From the NCBI RefSeq assembly GCF_000197735.1, contig NC_014550.1, positions 3,162,001 through 3,226,000 on the forward strand: a DNA stretch of 64,000 nucleotides. Direction: 5' to 3'. Each line of letters starts with the position of its first letter. The first letter of the stretch is position 1. Under the pieces are notes generated by a model. The model had not been told where the DNA came from, did no database searches, and worked only from the letters and a program-made list of their open reading frames with translations. This DNA comes from Glutamicibacter arilaitensis Re117 (lineage in GTDB: Bacteria > Actinomycetota > Actinomycetes > Actinomycetales > Micrococcaceae). A program made the position numbers and the translations under genes. This document shows, piece by piece, positions 43,588 to 51,344 of this stretch.

Positions 43588-44027
43588 TAGCCGCGCACAG
43601 GTGGCTCGAGCTGCGTGGTGATGGCGATGCGGTTCCAGACATTGATGGTGGCGATGGCCAAGATCAGGTTGCCCACTTCTTCTTCGCTGAATTCTTCTGC
43701 GGCGGCATTGAAGACCTCATCACTGACGCCTTGCAGCGGATCCAGCCGGGTTACTGCGTCGGTCAATCGCAGGGCAGCGCGTTCGGCAGCGCTGAACAGC
43801 GGGGAATCGTTATAGGCAGCCACCGCGAAGAGCTTCGCTGCCGGCATGCCCATTTCCAATGCGTCGTGCGAATGCATGTCGGTGCAGAAGGAGCATCCGT
43901 TCAGGATCGAGGCACGCAGCTTGACCAGTTCGTAGAGTTCCTTGGGCAACGATCCGCTGGCGTAGCCTTCCAATCCCAGCACTGCGGCGTAGCCCTTCTT
44001 ATGGGTCTTGCTCAAATTCATGCGCAT
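43587..44027 (-). CDS. Carboxymuconolactone decarboxylase/AhpD-family protein, ECF41 partner
   Basis: A 146-residue AhpD-like protein. The redox motif is NGCSFCTDMHSH with Cys45, Cys48 and the following histidines, as in alkylhydroperoxidase D-like proteins. Members next to ECF41 sigmas are the conserved target genes of those sigmas in several phyla; the substrate is unknown. Start ATG at 44027 is 56 bases downstream of a sequence matching the ECF41 promoter consensus. It is the first gene of the CMD-sigma operon. Confidence 0.88.
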   Translation of the reverse strand: MRMNLSKTHKKGYAAVLGLEGYASGSLPKELYELVKLRASILNGCSFCTDMHSHDALEMGMPAAKLFAVAAYNDSPLFSAAERAALRLTDAVTRLDPLQGVSDEVFNAAAEEFSEEEVGNLILAIATINVWNRIAITTQLEPPVRG

Positions 44028-44082
44028 GGCATGGCTCCAATCCGTCGTGGTGTCCAGGCAATCTCATGCCCTTCAAAAGTAC

Positions 44083-44109
44083 GTCGGATTCCGAGCTTGA
44101 ACTGTGACA
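44083..44109 (-). promoter_or_regulatory. Candidate ECF41 promoter for the CMD-sigma operon
   Basis: On the minus strand: TGTCACA (44109-44103), 16 bases, CGAC (44086-44083). The published ECF41 consensus, as I recall it, is TGTCACA-N16-CGTC, so the -35 and spacing match perfectly and the -10 at three of four bases. The -35 lies inside the stem of the adjacent terminator. Confidence 0.7.
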
Positions 44110-44150
44110 CCCCGAGGAAAACTTTTTCAGGAGTTTTCCCCGGGGTGTCA
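44105..44150 (-). terminator. Terminator of the branched-chain 2-oxoacid dehydrogenase operon
   Basis: TGACACCCCG-GGAAAACT pairs with AGTTTTCC-CGGGGTGTCA in an 18-19-pair stem with one mismatch, 11 bases after the E2 stop. Its far arm contains the -35 of the next promoter. Confidence 0.75.
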
Positions 44151-44161
44151 TTTTCAGGCGT

Positions 44162-45577
44162 TTAGTCCAGCAACAGGGCTGGTTCCTGCAGGATCGAGGC
44201 GACATCGGCCATGAAGCGGGCCGAGAGGTCCCCGTCCACCACGCGGTGGTCGAAGGAGCCGCCCAGGGTGGTGATCCAGCGCGGGACCACGTCCCCATCC
44301 ACAACCCATGGCTTCTGGCGGATGGTGCCGAAGGCAACGATCGCGACCTCGCCCGGGTTGATGATCGGGGTGCCGGTATCGATGCCCAGCGCACCGATGT
44401 TGGTGATGCTCAGCGAACCATCGCGCATGTCCTCAGGACGGGTCTTGCCGGCACGAGCGGTGGTCGCCAGCTCGTTCAGGGCAATGGCCAGTTCCTTCAT
44501 GCTCAGGTTCTGGGCATCCTTGATATTCGGCACCAGCAGGCCGCGCGGGGTGGCTGCGGCAATGCCCAGGTTCATGAAGCGCTTCTGGTGGATCTCCGCG
44601 CCATTCTCGGTCTCCACCCAGCTGGCGTTGACCGATGGGTTGCGCGCGGCAGCCCAGATGACCGCGCGTGCCAGCACCAGCAATGGCGAGACCTTGATGC
44701 CCTCGAAATCGCGGGACTTCTTCAAGCGCTGCACGTATTCCATCGTGCGGCTGGCATCCACGTCCACGAAGATCGAGACATGCGGTGCGGTGAATGCCGA
44801 CTCCACCATGGCTTTCGCGGTGGCCTTGCGCACCCCGCGCACCGGTGTGCGCTCGATGCGGGCATCGGCCAGCTGGCCATGGGCCCAGTAGGTTGGCGCC
44901 GCGGCGTGCTCGGCTTCGCGCTGGGCCTGGTAGCTGTTGATATCCTCACGGGTGATTTCGCCCTGGCTGCCGGTACCGACGACATCATTGATATCGATGC
45001 TCAGGTCCTTGGCCAGGCGGCGTACCGGCGGCTTGGCCAGCACGCGGTCAACAAAGTTCGCGACCGCCGGCTTGCGGCGGTCCACCTCGCGGGTGACCGC
45101 GTTGCCCAGCGACTGCGCACGGCGGGTGATGTTCTCCGCCAGGGCCGAACCCGAGGCGCGTACTGCTGCCGAGCGCTGTCCGGTGGCCGACGGGGCCGGA
45201 CGGCTGGTGCGTACCCGGCGTACCGAGGAGTCGGCGGTCGGACCCGAACCGACCAGCGGGCCAGGTTCTTCCGAGGCCTGCGGCGCGGCCGTGCTCAAGG
45301 CTTCGGCTACTTCGGGCACACCGGTTGGAGGGGCGGCGTTGCCCTCTTCGTCGATGGTGATCAGCGGGTTGTCCACCAGCACGGTGTCGCCTTCGGCGGC
45401 GTGCAGTTCGGTGACGACGCCGGCGAAAGGGCAGGGAAGCTCGACCAGGGACTTCGCGGTTTCGATTTCCACGTACACCTGGTTGACCTCGACGGTGTCG
45501 CCGACCTTGACCTTCCATGAGGCGATATCCGCTTCGGTCAGGCCTTCACCCACATCGGGGAGATTAAAGACTGTCAT
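44162..45577 (-). CDS. bkdB: Branched-chain 2-oxoacid dehydrogenase E2 (dihydrolipoamide acyltransferase)
   Basis: A 471-residue E2. Residues 1-78 form one lipoyl domain with Lys42 in IETAKSLVEL; about 80-170 is a Pro/Ala/Ser linker; 175-215 is the E1/E3-binding domain (PPVRRLAKDLSIDINDVVGTGSQG); 240-471 is the acyltransferase with FDHRVVDGD. It passes the acyl group from E1 to CoA. With the two upstream genes it forms the E1a-E1b-E2 part of a complex that turns branched-chain 2-oxoacids into isobutyryl-, isovaleryl- and 2-methylbutyryl-CoA. The lipoamide dehydrogenase E3 is not in the window. The bkd assignment is by gene order; gene naming (bkdB/bkdC) varies by group. Confidence 0.85.
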   Translation of the reverse strand: MTVFNLPDVGEGLTEADIASWKVKVGDTVEVNQVYVEIETAKSLVELPCPFAGVVTELHAAEGDTVLVDNPLITIDEEGNAAPPTGVPEVAEALSTAAPQASEEPGPLVGSGPTADSSVRRVRTSRPAPSATGQRSAAVRASGSALAENITRRAQSLGNAVTREVDRRKPAVANFVDRVLAKPPVRRLAKDLSIDINDVVGTGSQGEITREDINSYQAQREAEHAAAPTYWAHGQLADARIERTPVRGVRKATAKAMVESAFTAPHVSIFVDVDASRTMEYVQRLKKSRDFEGIKVSPLLVLARAVIWAAARNPSVNASWVETENGAEIHQKRFMNLGIAAATPRGLLVPNIKDAQNLSMKELAIALNELATTARAGKTRPEDMRDGSLSITNIGALGIDTGTPIINPGEVAIVAFGTIRQKPWVVDGDVVPRWITTLGGSFDHRVVDGDLSARFMADVASILQEPALLLD

Positions 45578-45598
45578 TTCTACTCCTTGGCTTCCGCA

Positions 45599-46576
45599 TC
45601 AGTACGCGAAGGACCGGTCGAGGGCTTCAAGCAACTTGTCGATATCCGGCAGGTACTGGGACTCCACCTTGGAAATCGGGTATGGCATGTGGAATCCGCC
45701 CACGCGCAGCACCGGAGCTTCCAGCGAGAGGAAGGCGCGTTCGGTGATGCGAGCGGCGATTTCGCCGCCCAGGCCGCCAAAGGTCGGGGCTTCATGGGTG
45801 ACAATCAGCCGGCCGGTCTTCTGCACGGATTCGGTGATGGTGTCGAAGTCGATCGGCGAGAGCGAGCGCAGGTCGATGACCTCGATGGAGCGTCCATCTT
45901 CCAGCGCGGCATCGGCGGTAGCCAAGGCGATCGGCACCAGCGGGCCGTAGGCCACGATGGTGGCATCGGTGCCCTGGCGTACTACCTGGGCTTTGAAGGC
46001 ATCCAGTGCCGGGGTTTCGGTGTCGACCTCGCCCTTGAGCCAGTAGCGGCGCTTGGGTTCGAAGAAGATCACCGGGTCCTGGCAGGTCGCGGCCTGCTGG
46101 ATCATCCAGTAGGCGTCATGCGCGTTGGATGGGGTGATGATGCGCAGTCCCGCGGTGTGCGCGAATAGCGCTTCCGGGGATTCGGAGTGGTGCTCGATGG
46201 AGCCGATGCCGCCGCCGTAGGGGATGCGGATGACTACCGGGGCGGTCAGTCGTCCCTCGGAGCGGGCGTGCATCTTGGCCAGCTGGGTGGTGATCTGGCT
46301 GAAGGCAGGGAAGACGAAGCCGTCGAACTGGATCTCCACCAGCGGGTTGTATCCGCGCAGGGCCATGCCCACGGCGGTGCCCACGATTCCGGCTTCGCCC
46401 AGCGGGGAGTCGATGACGCGGTGCTCGCCGTACTTTGCCATCAATCCGTCGGTGATGCGGTAGACGCCGCCGAGGCGTCCGATGTCTTCGCCCATCAGCA
46501 ACGACTTGTCGTTGGATTCCAGCACCTTGTCCAGGCCGCTGGTAATGGCCTTGGCCAGAGTCATTGTGGTGGTCAT
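45599..46576 (-). CDS. bkdA2: 2-oxoacid dehydrogenase E1 beta subunit
   Basis: A 325-residue transketolase-like subunit. SLLMGEDIGRLGGVYRIT, then PLGEAGIVGTAVGMALRGYNPLVEIQF and YGGGIGSIEHHSESPEALF are standard for E1 beta; IVTHEAPTFGGLGGEIAARI is near the C-terminus. It begins right after the E1 alpha stop (TAAATG) and ends 21 bases before E2. Acts in the E1 heterotetramer with thiamine diphosphate bound between subunits. Branched-chain substrate is inferred from resemblance and the single E1a/E1b/E2 operon. Confidence 0.87.
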   Translation of the reverse strand: MTTTMTLAKAITSGLDKVLESNDKSLLMGEDIGRLGGVYRITDGLMAKYGEHRVIDSPLGEAGIVGTAVGMALRGYNPLVEIQFDGFVFPAFSQITTQLAKMHARSEGRLTAPVVIRIPYGGGIGSIEHHSESPEALFAHTAGLRIITPSNAHDAYWMIQQAATCQDPVIFFEPKRRYWLKGEVDTETPALDAFKAQVVRQGTDATIVAYGPLVPIALATADAALEDGRSIEVIDLRSLSPIDFDTITESVQKTGRLIVTHEAPTFGGLGGEIAARITERAFLSLEAPVLRVGGFHMPYPISKVESQYLPDIDKLLEALDRSFAY

Positions 46577-47719
46577 TTAGTGCTCTCCCTCGGCCGCGTC
46601 GGCAAATCCTGCTTCGTATTCCAGATGCCAGGCCAGTTCTTCCTGGATCAGTGGATGCGCTTCGGCGTAGACCTGTTCAAAGGACTTGGCCAGCGGTGGG
46701 ACAGGGAATGCCATGGCGTCTTCGCGGACCTTGGCGGCCATTGCGTTGGCGTCGGCGGAGAGCTGCTCGAAGAAGGCGTCGTCGACGAGGTTGTTTTCGC
46801 GCAGGTAGGTTTCGAGGCGGATCAGCGGATCCTTCGGCGCCCACTGGGCTTCTTCTTCGCTCATGCGGTACTTGGTCGGATCATCGGCGGTGGTGTGCGC
46901 TCCCAGGCGGTAGGTGACGGCCTCGATGAGCACCGGTCCCTTGCCGCTGCGGGCATGTTCCAGTGCCCAGCGGGTGACTGCCAGGACTGCAAGCACGTCG
47001 TTGCCGTCCACGCGGATCCCCGGCATGCCGTAGCCGGCGGCGCGCTTGACCAGCGGCACCTTGGACTGAACTTCGAATGGCACCGAGATGGCCCACTGGT
47101 TGTTCTGGCAGAAGTAGACCACCGGTGCGTTGAAGGAGCTGGCGAAGACCATGGACTCATGGGTCTCGCCCTCGGTGGAGGAACCATCGCCGAAGTACGC
47201 CACGACGGCGTTGCCTTCCTTGGCACGGCGGGCTTCATCCCAGCCTCGCTGTTCCATGTTCAGCGCCATGCCGTAGCCAGCTGCATGCGGCATTTGGGCG
47301 GCGAGCACCATGGTGTACATGTGGAAGTTGTTTTCCCGTGGATCCCAGCCGCCGCCGGAAATGCCGCGGAACAGGCGCAGCATCTCGGAGAACGAGACAT
47401 CGCGGGTCAGCGCCACGCCATGTTCGCGGTACGTCGGGAAGATGTAGTCGCTTGGACGCGTGGCGCGGCCCGAGCCGATCTGCGCCGCTTCCTGTCCGCG
47501 CAGTGGGACCCAGAGGCACAATTGGCCCTGGCGCTGCAGTGCTGTGGCCTCTTGGTCGAATCGACGGGTCAACGCCATGTCGCGGTAGAAACAGCGGAGC
47601 ATGTCATCGTCAACGTCGCCCAGATACGCATCGTACGTTTCGTGGGACTGACGCTGGCCGTCCGGTGTCAAGATCTGAATCAGATCCGTCTCCGACGCCT
47701 GGGTCTCAGCACGCGTCAT
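46577..47719 (-). CDS. bkdA1: 2-oxoacid dehydrogenase E1 alpha subunit
   Basis: A 380-residue thiamine-diphosphate-binding subunit. GQEAAQIGSGRATRPSDYIFPTYREHGVAL (used here in parts: GQEAAQIGSG, FPTYREHG) is the usual early block; VAYFGDGSSTEGETHESMVF is the GDG...N/ThDP motif; RLGAHTTADDPTKYR is the phosphorylation-loop-type region. Start ATG at 47719 follows AAGGA with a seven-base spacer. First gene of the operon, preceded by a 12-base inverted repeat at 47746-47771. Confidence 0.87.
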   Translation of the reverse strand: MTRAETQASETDLIQILTPDGQRQSHETYDAYLGDVDDDMLRCFYRDMALTRRFDQEATALQRQGQLCLWVPLRGQEAAQIGSGRATRPSDYIFPTYREHGVALTRDVSFSEMLRLFRGISGGGWDPRENNFHMYTMVLAAQMPHAAGYGMALNMEQRGWDEARRAKEGNAVVAYFGDGSSTEGETHESMVFASSFNAPVVYFCQNNQWAISVPFEVQSKVPLVKRAAGYGMPGIRVDGNDVLAVLAVTRWALEHARSGKGPVLIEAVTYRLGAHTTADDPTKYRMSEEEAQWAPKDPLIRLETYLRENNLVDDAFFEQLSADANAMAAKVREDAMAFPVPPLAKSFEQVYAEAHPLIQEELAWHLEYEAGFADAAEGEH

Positions 47720-47745
47720 CTATCATCCTTCGGTCATGAATATGC

Positions 47746-47771
47746 CCCACGCGGAATACATTCCGCATGGG
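47746..47771. promoter_or_regulatory. Inverted repeat between hisC-like gene and bkd operon
   Basis: CCCA-c-GCGGAAT-AC-ATTCCGC-a-TGGG: 11 paired bases each side around AC, one mismatch. It could be an operator of the bkd promoter or a terminator for the upstream aminotransferase gene; a two-base loop favours an operator or cruciform over an RNA hairpin. Confidence 0.45.
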
Positions 47772-47846
47772 ACATATACGGCTTGTCTACTTCCTAAGCC
47801 TATAGGCATCGACCGCTAAAGCGCGAGAAAACAGCCCCAGTTACAC

Positions 47847-48956
47847 CTATGCCAGGTCTAGTGATTCCTTGCACAGTTCAATAAAACGATCGTTTGCCTC
47901 GACTTCGCCGATGGAGACACGCACCCCTTCATCAGCGAAGCCGCGCACCGACAGGGCCACCGCGTTTGCCCGTTCGACAAACTGTTCGGTGTTCGCACCC
48001 AGTGGCAGCCACACGAAGTTCGCCTGCGTGGATGGAATCTTCCACCCCTGCTCGCTCAAGGCAGCCACCACGCGTTCGCGTTCGGATACCAACCCTTCAA
48101 CGCGCTCAAGCACCTGGTCGATGTTGGCCAGCGAAGCGACCGCAGCGTCTTCAGCCACGCTTGAGACGGCAAACGGCGTGGCTACGACACGGATATTTTC
48201 AGTGATCTGCGGGTGAGCCACCGAATAGCCCACGCGCAGGTTCGCCATGCCGTGGGCCTTGGAGAAGGTACGCAGCAGAACGACGTTTTCGTTCTCGTTG
48301 TAGGTGTGGATGCCGTCCACCGACTTCTCGTCGCGAACGAACTCGATATACGCCTCATCGAGGACTACCAGTACATTCTTGGGAACCCGAGCCAGGAAGT
48401 CATCAACTTCGGCCTGCGTCAGCACTGGGCCGGTTGGGTTATTCGGGGTGCACAGCAAAATCACCGACGTGTTCTCGTTGACCGCGGCAATCATGGATTC
48501 CAGATCATGGCGTCCATCCTCAAGCAACGGGATTTCCACCGGAAGAGCTCCGGCAGTCTGCACCAGAATCGGGTAGGCCTCAAAGGAACGCCACGCATAG
48601 ATCACTTCGTCCTGAACGCCATCTTCGTTCTGCCCCGCGAAGGTATTGAGGATCTGCACCAGGGCACCGAGCGAACCTGCACCGGTCACAATGTCCTGTG
48701 CCGGAACGTCCAGGTAATCGGCGAGCGCATCGCGCAACTTGGTGGACAGCGGATCCGGGTAGCGGTTCAAGCTGTTCTGCTCGACCACGGCCTGATGCAC
48801 CGCATCCAATGGTCCAAAGGGAATTTCATTCGACGACAGCTTGTAGGCTGTCATGCCCTGAACAGACGCTGGCGGCTTGCCCGCTGCGTATTTTGGCAAA
48901 CGTGCAACTACAGAGCGTGGCTGCACCTGATCTTGGGTCACCGGGTTCTCAGTCAT
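47847..48956 (-). CDS. hisC: Histidinol-phosphate aminotransferase-like enzyme
   Basis: A 369-residue fold-type I aminotransferase. KLSSNEIPFGP at the N-terminus, ILLCTPNNPTGPV (substrate loop), LVVLDEAYIEFV (pyridine-ring aspartate) and LRTFSKAHGMANLRVGY (Schiff-base lysine and phosphate loop) define the HisC family. Not near other his genes, so it could be the aromatic or PAT-type aminotransferase that many actinobacteria carry in addition to HisC; the N-terminal wording (AGKPPASVQGMTAYKLSSNE) fits that pat/aroAT branch well. The start at 48956 has only a weak ribosome site. Confidence 0.8.
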   Translation of the reverse strand: MTENPVTQDQVQPRSVVARLPKYAAGKPPASVQGMTAYKLSSNEIPFGPLDAVHQAVVEQNSLNRYPDPLSTKLRDALADYLDVPAQDIVTGAGSLGALVQILNTFAGQNEDGVQDEVIYAWRSFEAYPILVQTAGALPVEIPLLEDGRHDLESMIAAVNENTSVILLCTPNNPTGPVLTQAEVDDFLARVPKNVLVVLDEAYIEFVRDEKSVDGIHTYNENENVVLLRTFSKAHGMANLRVGYSVAHPQITENIRVVATPFAVSSVAEDAAVASLANIDQVLERVEGLVSERERVVAALSEQGWKIPSTQANFVWLPLGANTEQFVERANAVALSVRGFADEGVRVSIGEVEANDRFIELCKESLDLA

Positions 48957-49038
48957 ACTTCAAAGCCTAGTCCTCACTACGGCCTTAGCGATATCTGCAG
49001 TTCATCTTCATCTCTGCTTTATATGACAAAATTAAGGC

Positions 49039-49425
49039 ATGAGCTTCCTGATTCGAGTCATCGTCAATGCACTTGCCCTCGCGGCGGCCGTTTGGATTGT
49101 GCCCGGCCTCAAAATCGTCGCGACAAATGAAGGGCTCACGAGCACGGTGATCGCCTATCTGGTGGTTGCTGCAATCTTCGGCTTGGTCAACGCCCTGGTA
49201 CGTCCGGTCGTCAAGCTGTTCTCCTTGCCAATCACATGCCTGACCTTGGGCCTGTTCACCATCGTGATCAATGCCGTGATGCTACTGCTGACTTCATGGC
49301 TGACTACCTTCACCCCATTCGAACTGATCATCGAGAAATTCTGGTGGGACGCCATCGCTGGCACGATCATCATTTCCATCGTCTCGGCGGTCCTGGGATT
49401 GTTCGTCAAGAGCGGGAACGAGTAA
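49039..49425 (+). CDS. Phage-holin-4-type family membrane protein
   Basis: A 128-residue protein with four TM helices, of the widespread bacterial phage_holin_4_2 (YvlD-like) group. The NALVRPVVKLFSLPITCLTLGLFT block between helices 2 and 3 is its signature. Despite the name it is a chromosomal membrane protein with unknown function, not a lysis gene. No phage genes are nearby. It is divergent from the aminotransferase; a perfect stem-loop follows. Confidence 0.82.
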   Translation: MSFLIRVIVNALALAAAVWIVPGLKIVATNEGLTSTVIAYLVVAAIFGLVNALVRPVVKLFSLPITCLTLGLFTIVINAVMLLLTSWLTTFTPFELIIEKFWWDAIAGTIIISIVSAVLGLFVKSGNE

Positions 49426-49445
49426 AGCCAGAGAGTTCAACACTT

Positions 49446-49488
49446 CGCACTAGAGGAGGGCATCTACCCGATGCCCTCCTCTAGTGCG
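49446..49488. terminator. Terminator, perfect 18-base stem
   Basis: CGCACTAGAGGAGGGCAT and its complement around a 7-base loop, followed by TTAATC. Lies between the holin-like gene and the convergent hydrolase. Confidence 0.8.
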
Positions 49489-49586
49489 TTAATCCGCTCA
49501 ATACGGCGCTGCTGAACAGCTCTTGTCTCCGCAAATCTTTTACCGAGCTGACATCAGGAACTTGTTCTCTTCCATCCGGCCTCGGC

Positions 49587-50936
49587 CTAATGCGGCGGCG
49601 CCACCTGATTGAGGCGTTCTTTGTCCTCTTCTTTCAGCGGTGGACGCTTCTTTTCTTTGCGTTCAAGCCTGAACATCCGTATTTTCACCAGCGGTTCAGG
49701 CAGGTAGAAATTCTTCAAGTGCTCGCGAATTTCGGTCTTTGGTTCTTGGTCAAGCTCCAGCAGATGATCACCGTAATTCTTGAGGTTATGCGGCGGACCG
49801 AATAAGCCATCCTCTGGCAGGATTCCATTCATCTGCTCACGTGGACCGGGAAAGGTTGTCGTGTACTGCTGATCCTTATTGGGATTAGCGGTCCCGTCAG
49901 TGCCGGGCACCATGTCTTTCCGGTCTTCGACATGCAGGCTGCGAACATCCTCAGGCAAGTCGATGTTCCCGATGGGCGAACCCAGGGTCAGGACTTTGTT
50001 CATCTTGTACTTGTGCTTCAGGAACTTGTTCTTCATCAGCTGGGCGACGTGAATGCCTCCTTGCGAGTACCCGGAAAGAATTACTTCATCACCCTCTTTT
50101 GCCCCGCTGATCTCCAATGCCTCGTCGAGGGGATCCACGAAGTTTTCAGATTCAAGACCGAAACCATCGGCAATGCCTTCCAACCCAAAGGGCGAGGGAA
50201 CGTCCAAGTCGTTCTGGGTTCCCGGGAACAGTGCAAGATACGTATCAGGATCAGCCTGCACGATCATGATCTTCCCGTTATTTTCTGTCCCCTTTCCTTC
50301 CAGTATTTCGTGCAGCTGGAAGTAGCTGGTCAGCTTGCCATCAACTTCGACTGTTTGTTCCGGGTCCTGCTGCGTGAGTTCAACTTCGGTATTCCGGTTC
50401 GGTCCCAACCCCTTGATTGTCTGGGACAGGAATTTGGTGACACCTTCGATCTGGTCGTTCAGTGTTCTATCGGTGTTGAATCTCCAGTGCGGCATGTAGG
50501 TCATCAGCAACCGCAGAAAAGTCTGCATGTTCTCCCGCGGTGGGCGCCACCCGTTTTCGCGGGTCTTGGAAATGAAGTCCCCTATCAGCACGCTTCTGGT
50601 GCTGGTGAGCATCATGCGTTCCACGGCAGCTTCGGCAGCTTCATAATTGCGCATGGCCTCAGAGACTTTTCCTGTCAGTTCGAACGCTTGGATTTCACCT
50701 TCTCTGGCTTGGTGATAGCCCTTTCGGATCAAGTCTCCTAAAATTCCAACGCTGTAGCCCCGTGCTCCGATACCAGACACCATGCATTGAAGATTCATAT
50801 CCGCCTCGCAGCGATCTGCCGTTTGCGAGGCATTGGCCAATGCATCGACCACGTCGTTGATATCGCGGGCAACCTGCTGGCATATTTCGCCAGCTTGCGC
50901 GTAATCCAATTCGTTGTAATTGACTTCATATCCCAT
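49587..50936 (-). CDS. Alpha/beta hydrolase with WXG-like N-terminal helical domain
   Basis: A 449-residue protein with two parts. Residues 1-150 are helical and start like ESX-associated proteins (YNELDYAQAGEICQQVARDINDVVDAL, then YEAAEAAVERMML). Residues about 220-390 are a lipase-like alpha/beta hydrolase with the nucleophile elbow LSGYSQGGIHVAQLM; the charged tail has KEKKRPPLKEEDKE. No signal peptide is visible. The small gene directly upstream is WXG100-like, which suggests export through a type VII (ESX-like) system. No T7SS machinery is in the window. Substrate and role are unknown. Confidence 0.7.
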   Translation of the reverse strand: MGYEVNYNELDYAQAGEICQQVARDINDVVDALANASQTADRCEADMNLQCMVSGIGARGYSVGILGDLIRKGYHQAREGEIQAFELTGKVSEAMRNYEAAEAAVERMMLTSTRSVLIGDFISKTRENGWRPPRENMQTFLRLLMTYMPHWRFNTDRTLNDQIEGVTKFLSQTIKGLGPNRNTEVELTQQDPEQTVEVDGKLTSYFQLHEILEGKGTENNGKIMIVQADPDTYLALFPGTQNDLDVPSPFGLEGIADGFGLESENFVDPLDEALEISGAKEGDEVILSGYSQGGIHVAQLMKNKFLKHKYKMNKVLTLGSPIGNIDLPEDVRSLHVEDRKDMVPGTDGTANPNKDQQYTTTFPGPREQMNGILPEDGLFGPPHNLKNYGDHLLELDQEPKTEIREHLKNFYLPEPLVKIRMFRLERKEKKRPPLKEEDKERLNQVAPPH

Positions 50937-50938
50937 GG

Positions 50939-51211
50939 CTACGAGGCCATTCGCTGATCCATGATTTGTGCTTCCAAGTTCTGGATCTCACGCATGGCGA
51001 TCCCCAAATATTCTTCAGCGTTGGACAACTCGCCGGTGAGCATTTCTAATCTTTCGCTGAGCTCGTTGACATTATCGAGAAAGGCCTTGCCAACCTTTGA
51101 ATTCCAAGTCAATGTACTGATTGAACCCAATTGCGCGATGGCGAACTTCGTAGTTTTCTGGGCATCATCCAACTGGCTGGCCACGCTCAGCAGCGTTGCT
51201 TGAAACATCAT
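50939..51211 (-). CDS. WXG100-like small helical protein
   Basis: A 90-residue all-helical protein. Two helices flank a turn reading STLTWNSKVGKAFLDNV, where W-N-S stands in place of W-x-G. Length and helix-turn-helix plan match WXG100/ESAT-6-like substrates. It ends two bases before the hydrolase start, so the two are co-translated and may form a pair. Start ATG at 51211 (or 51208) follows GGAG; a longer frame upstream would run into the purB promoter region. Confidence 0.6.
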   Translation of the reverse strand: MMFQATLLSVASQLDDAQKTTKFAIAQLGSISTLTWNSKVGKAFLDNVNELSERLEMLTGELSNAEEYLGIAMREIQNLEAQIMDQRMAS

Positions 51212-51344
51212 TTGCCTACTCCGCATCTCTAAGGATTTGTCCACCATCATGGATCGCTTTGTGAGCCGGACAGCACTGTTTGCCGCTAGCTGTGGAAACA
51301 GCGGTGAAGTAAAAGATGTGATGTAGCGCCGAGGATGGAAGAAT

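Noticed and set aside
49039..49425. Prophage or lysis cassette because of a holin-like gene
   Set aside because: This holin-4-type family is a common chromosomal membrane protein; no phage structural, integrase or endolysin gene is nearby.
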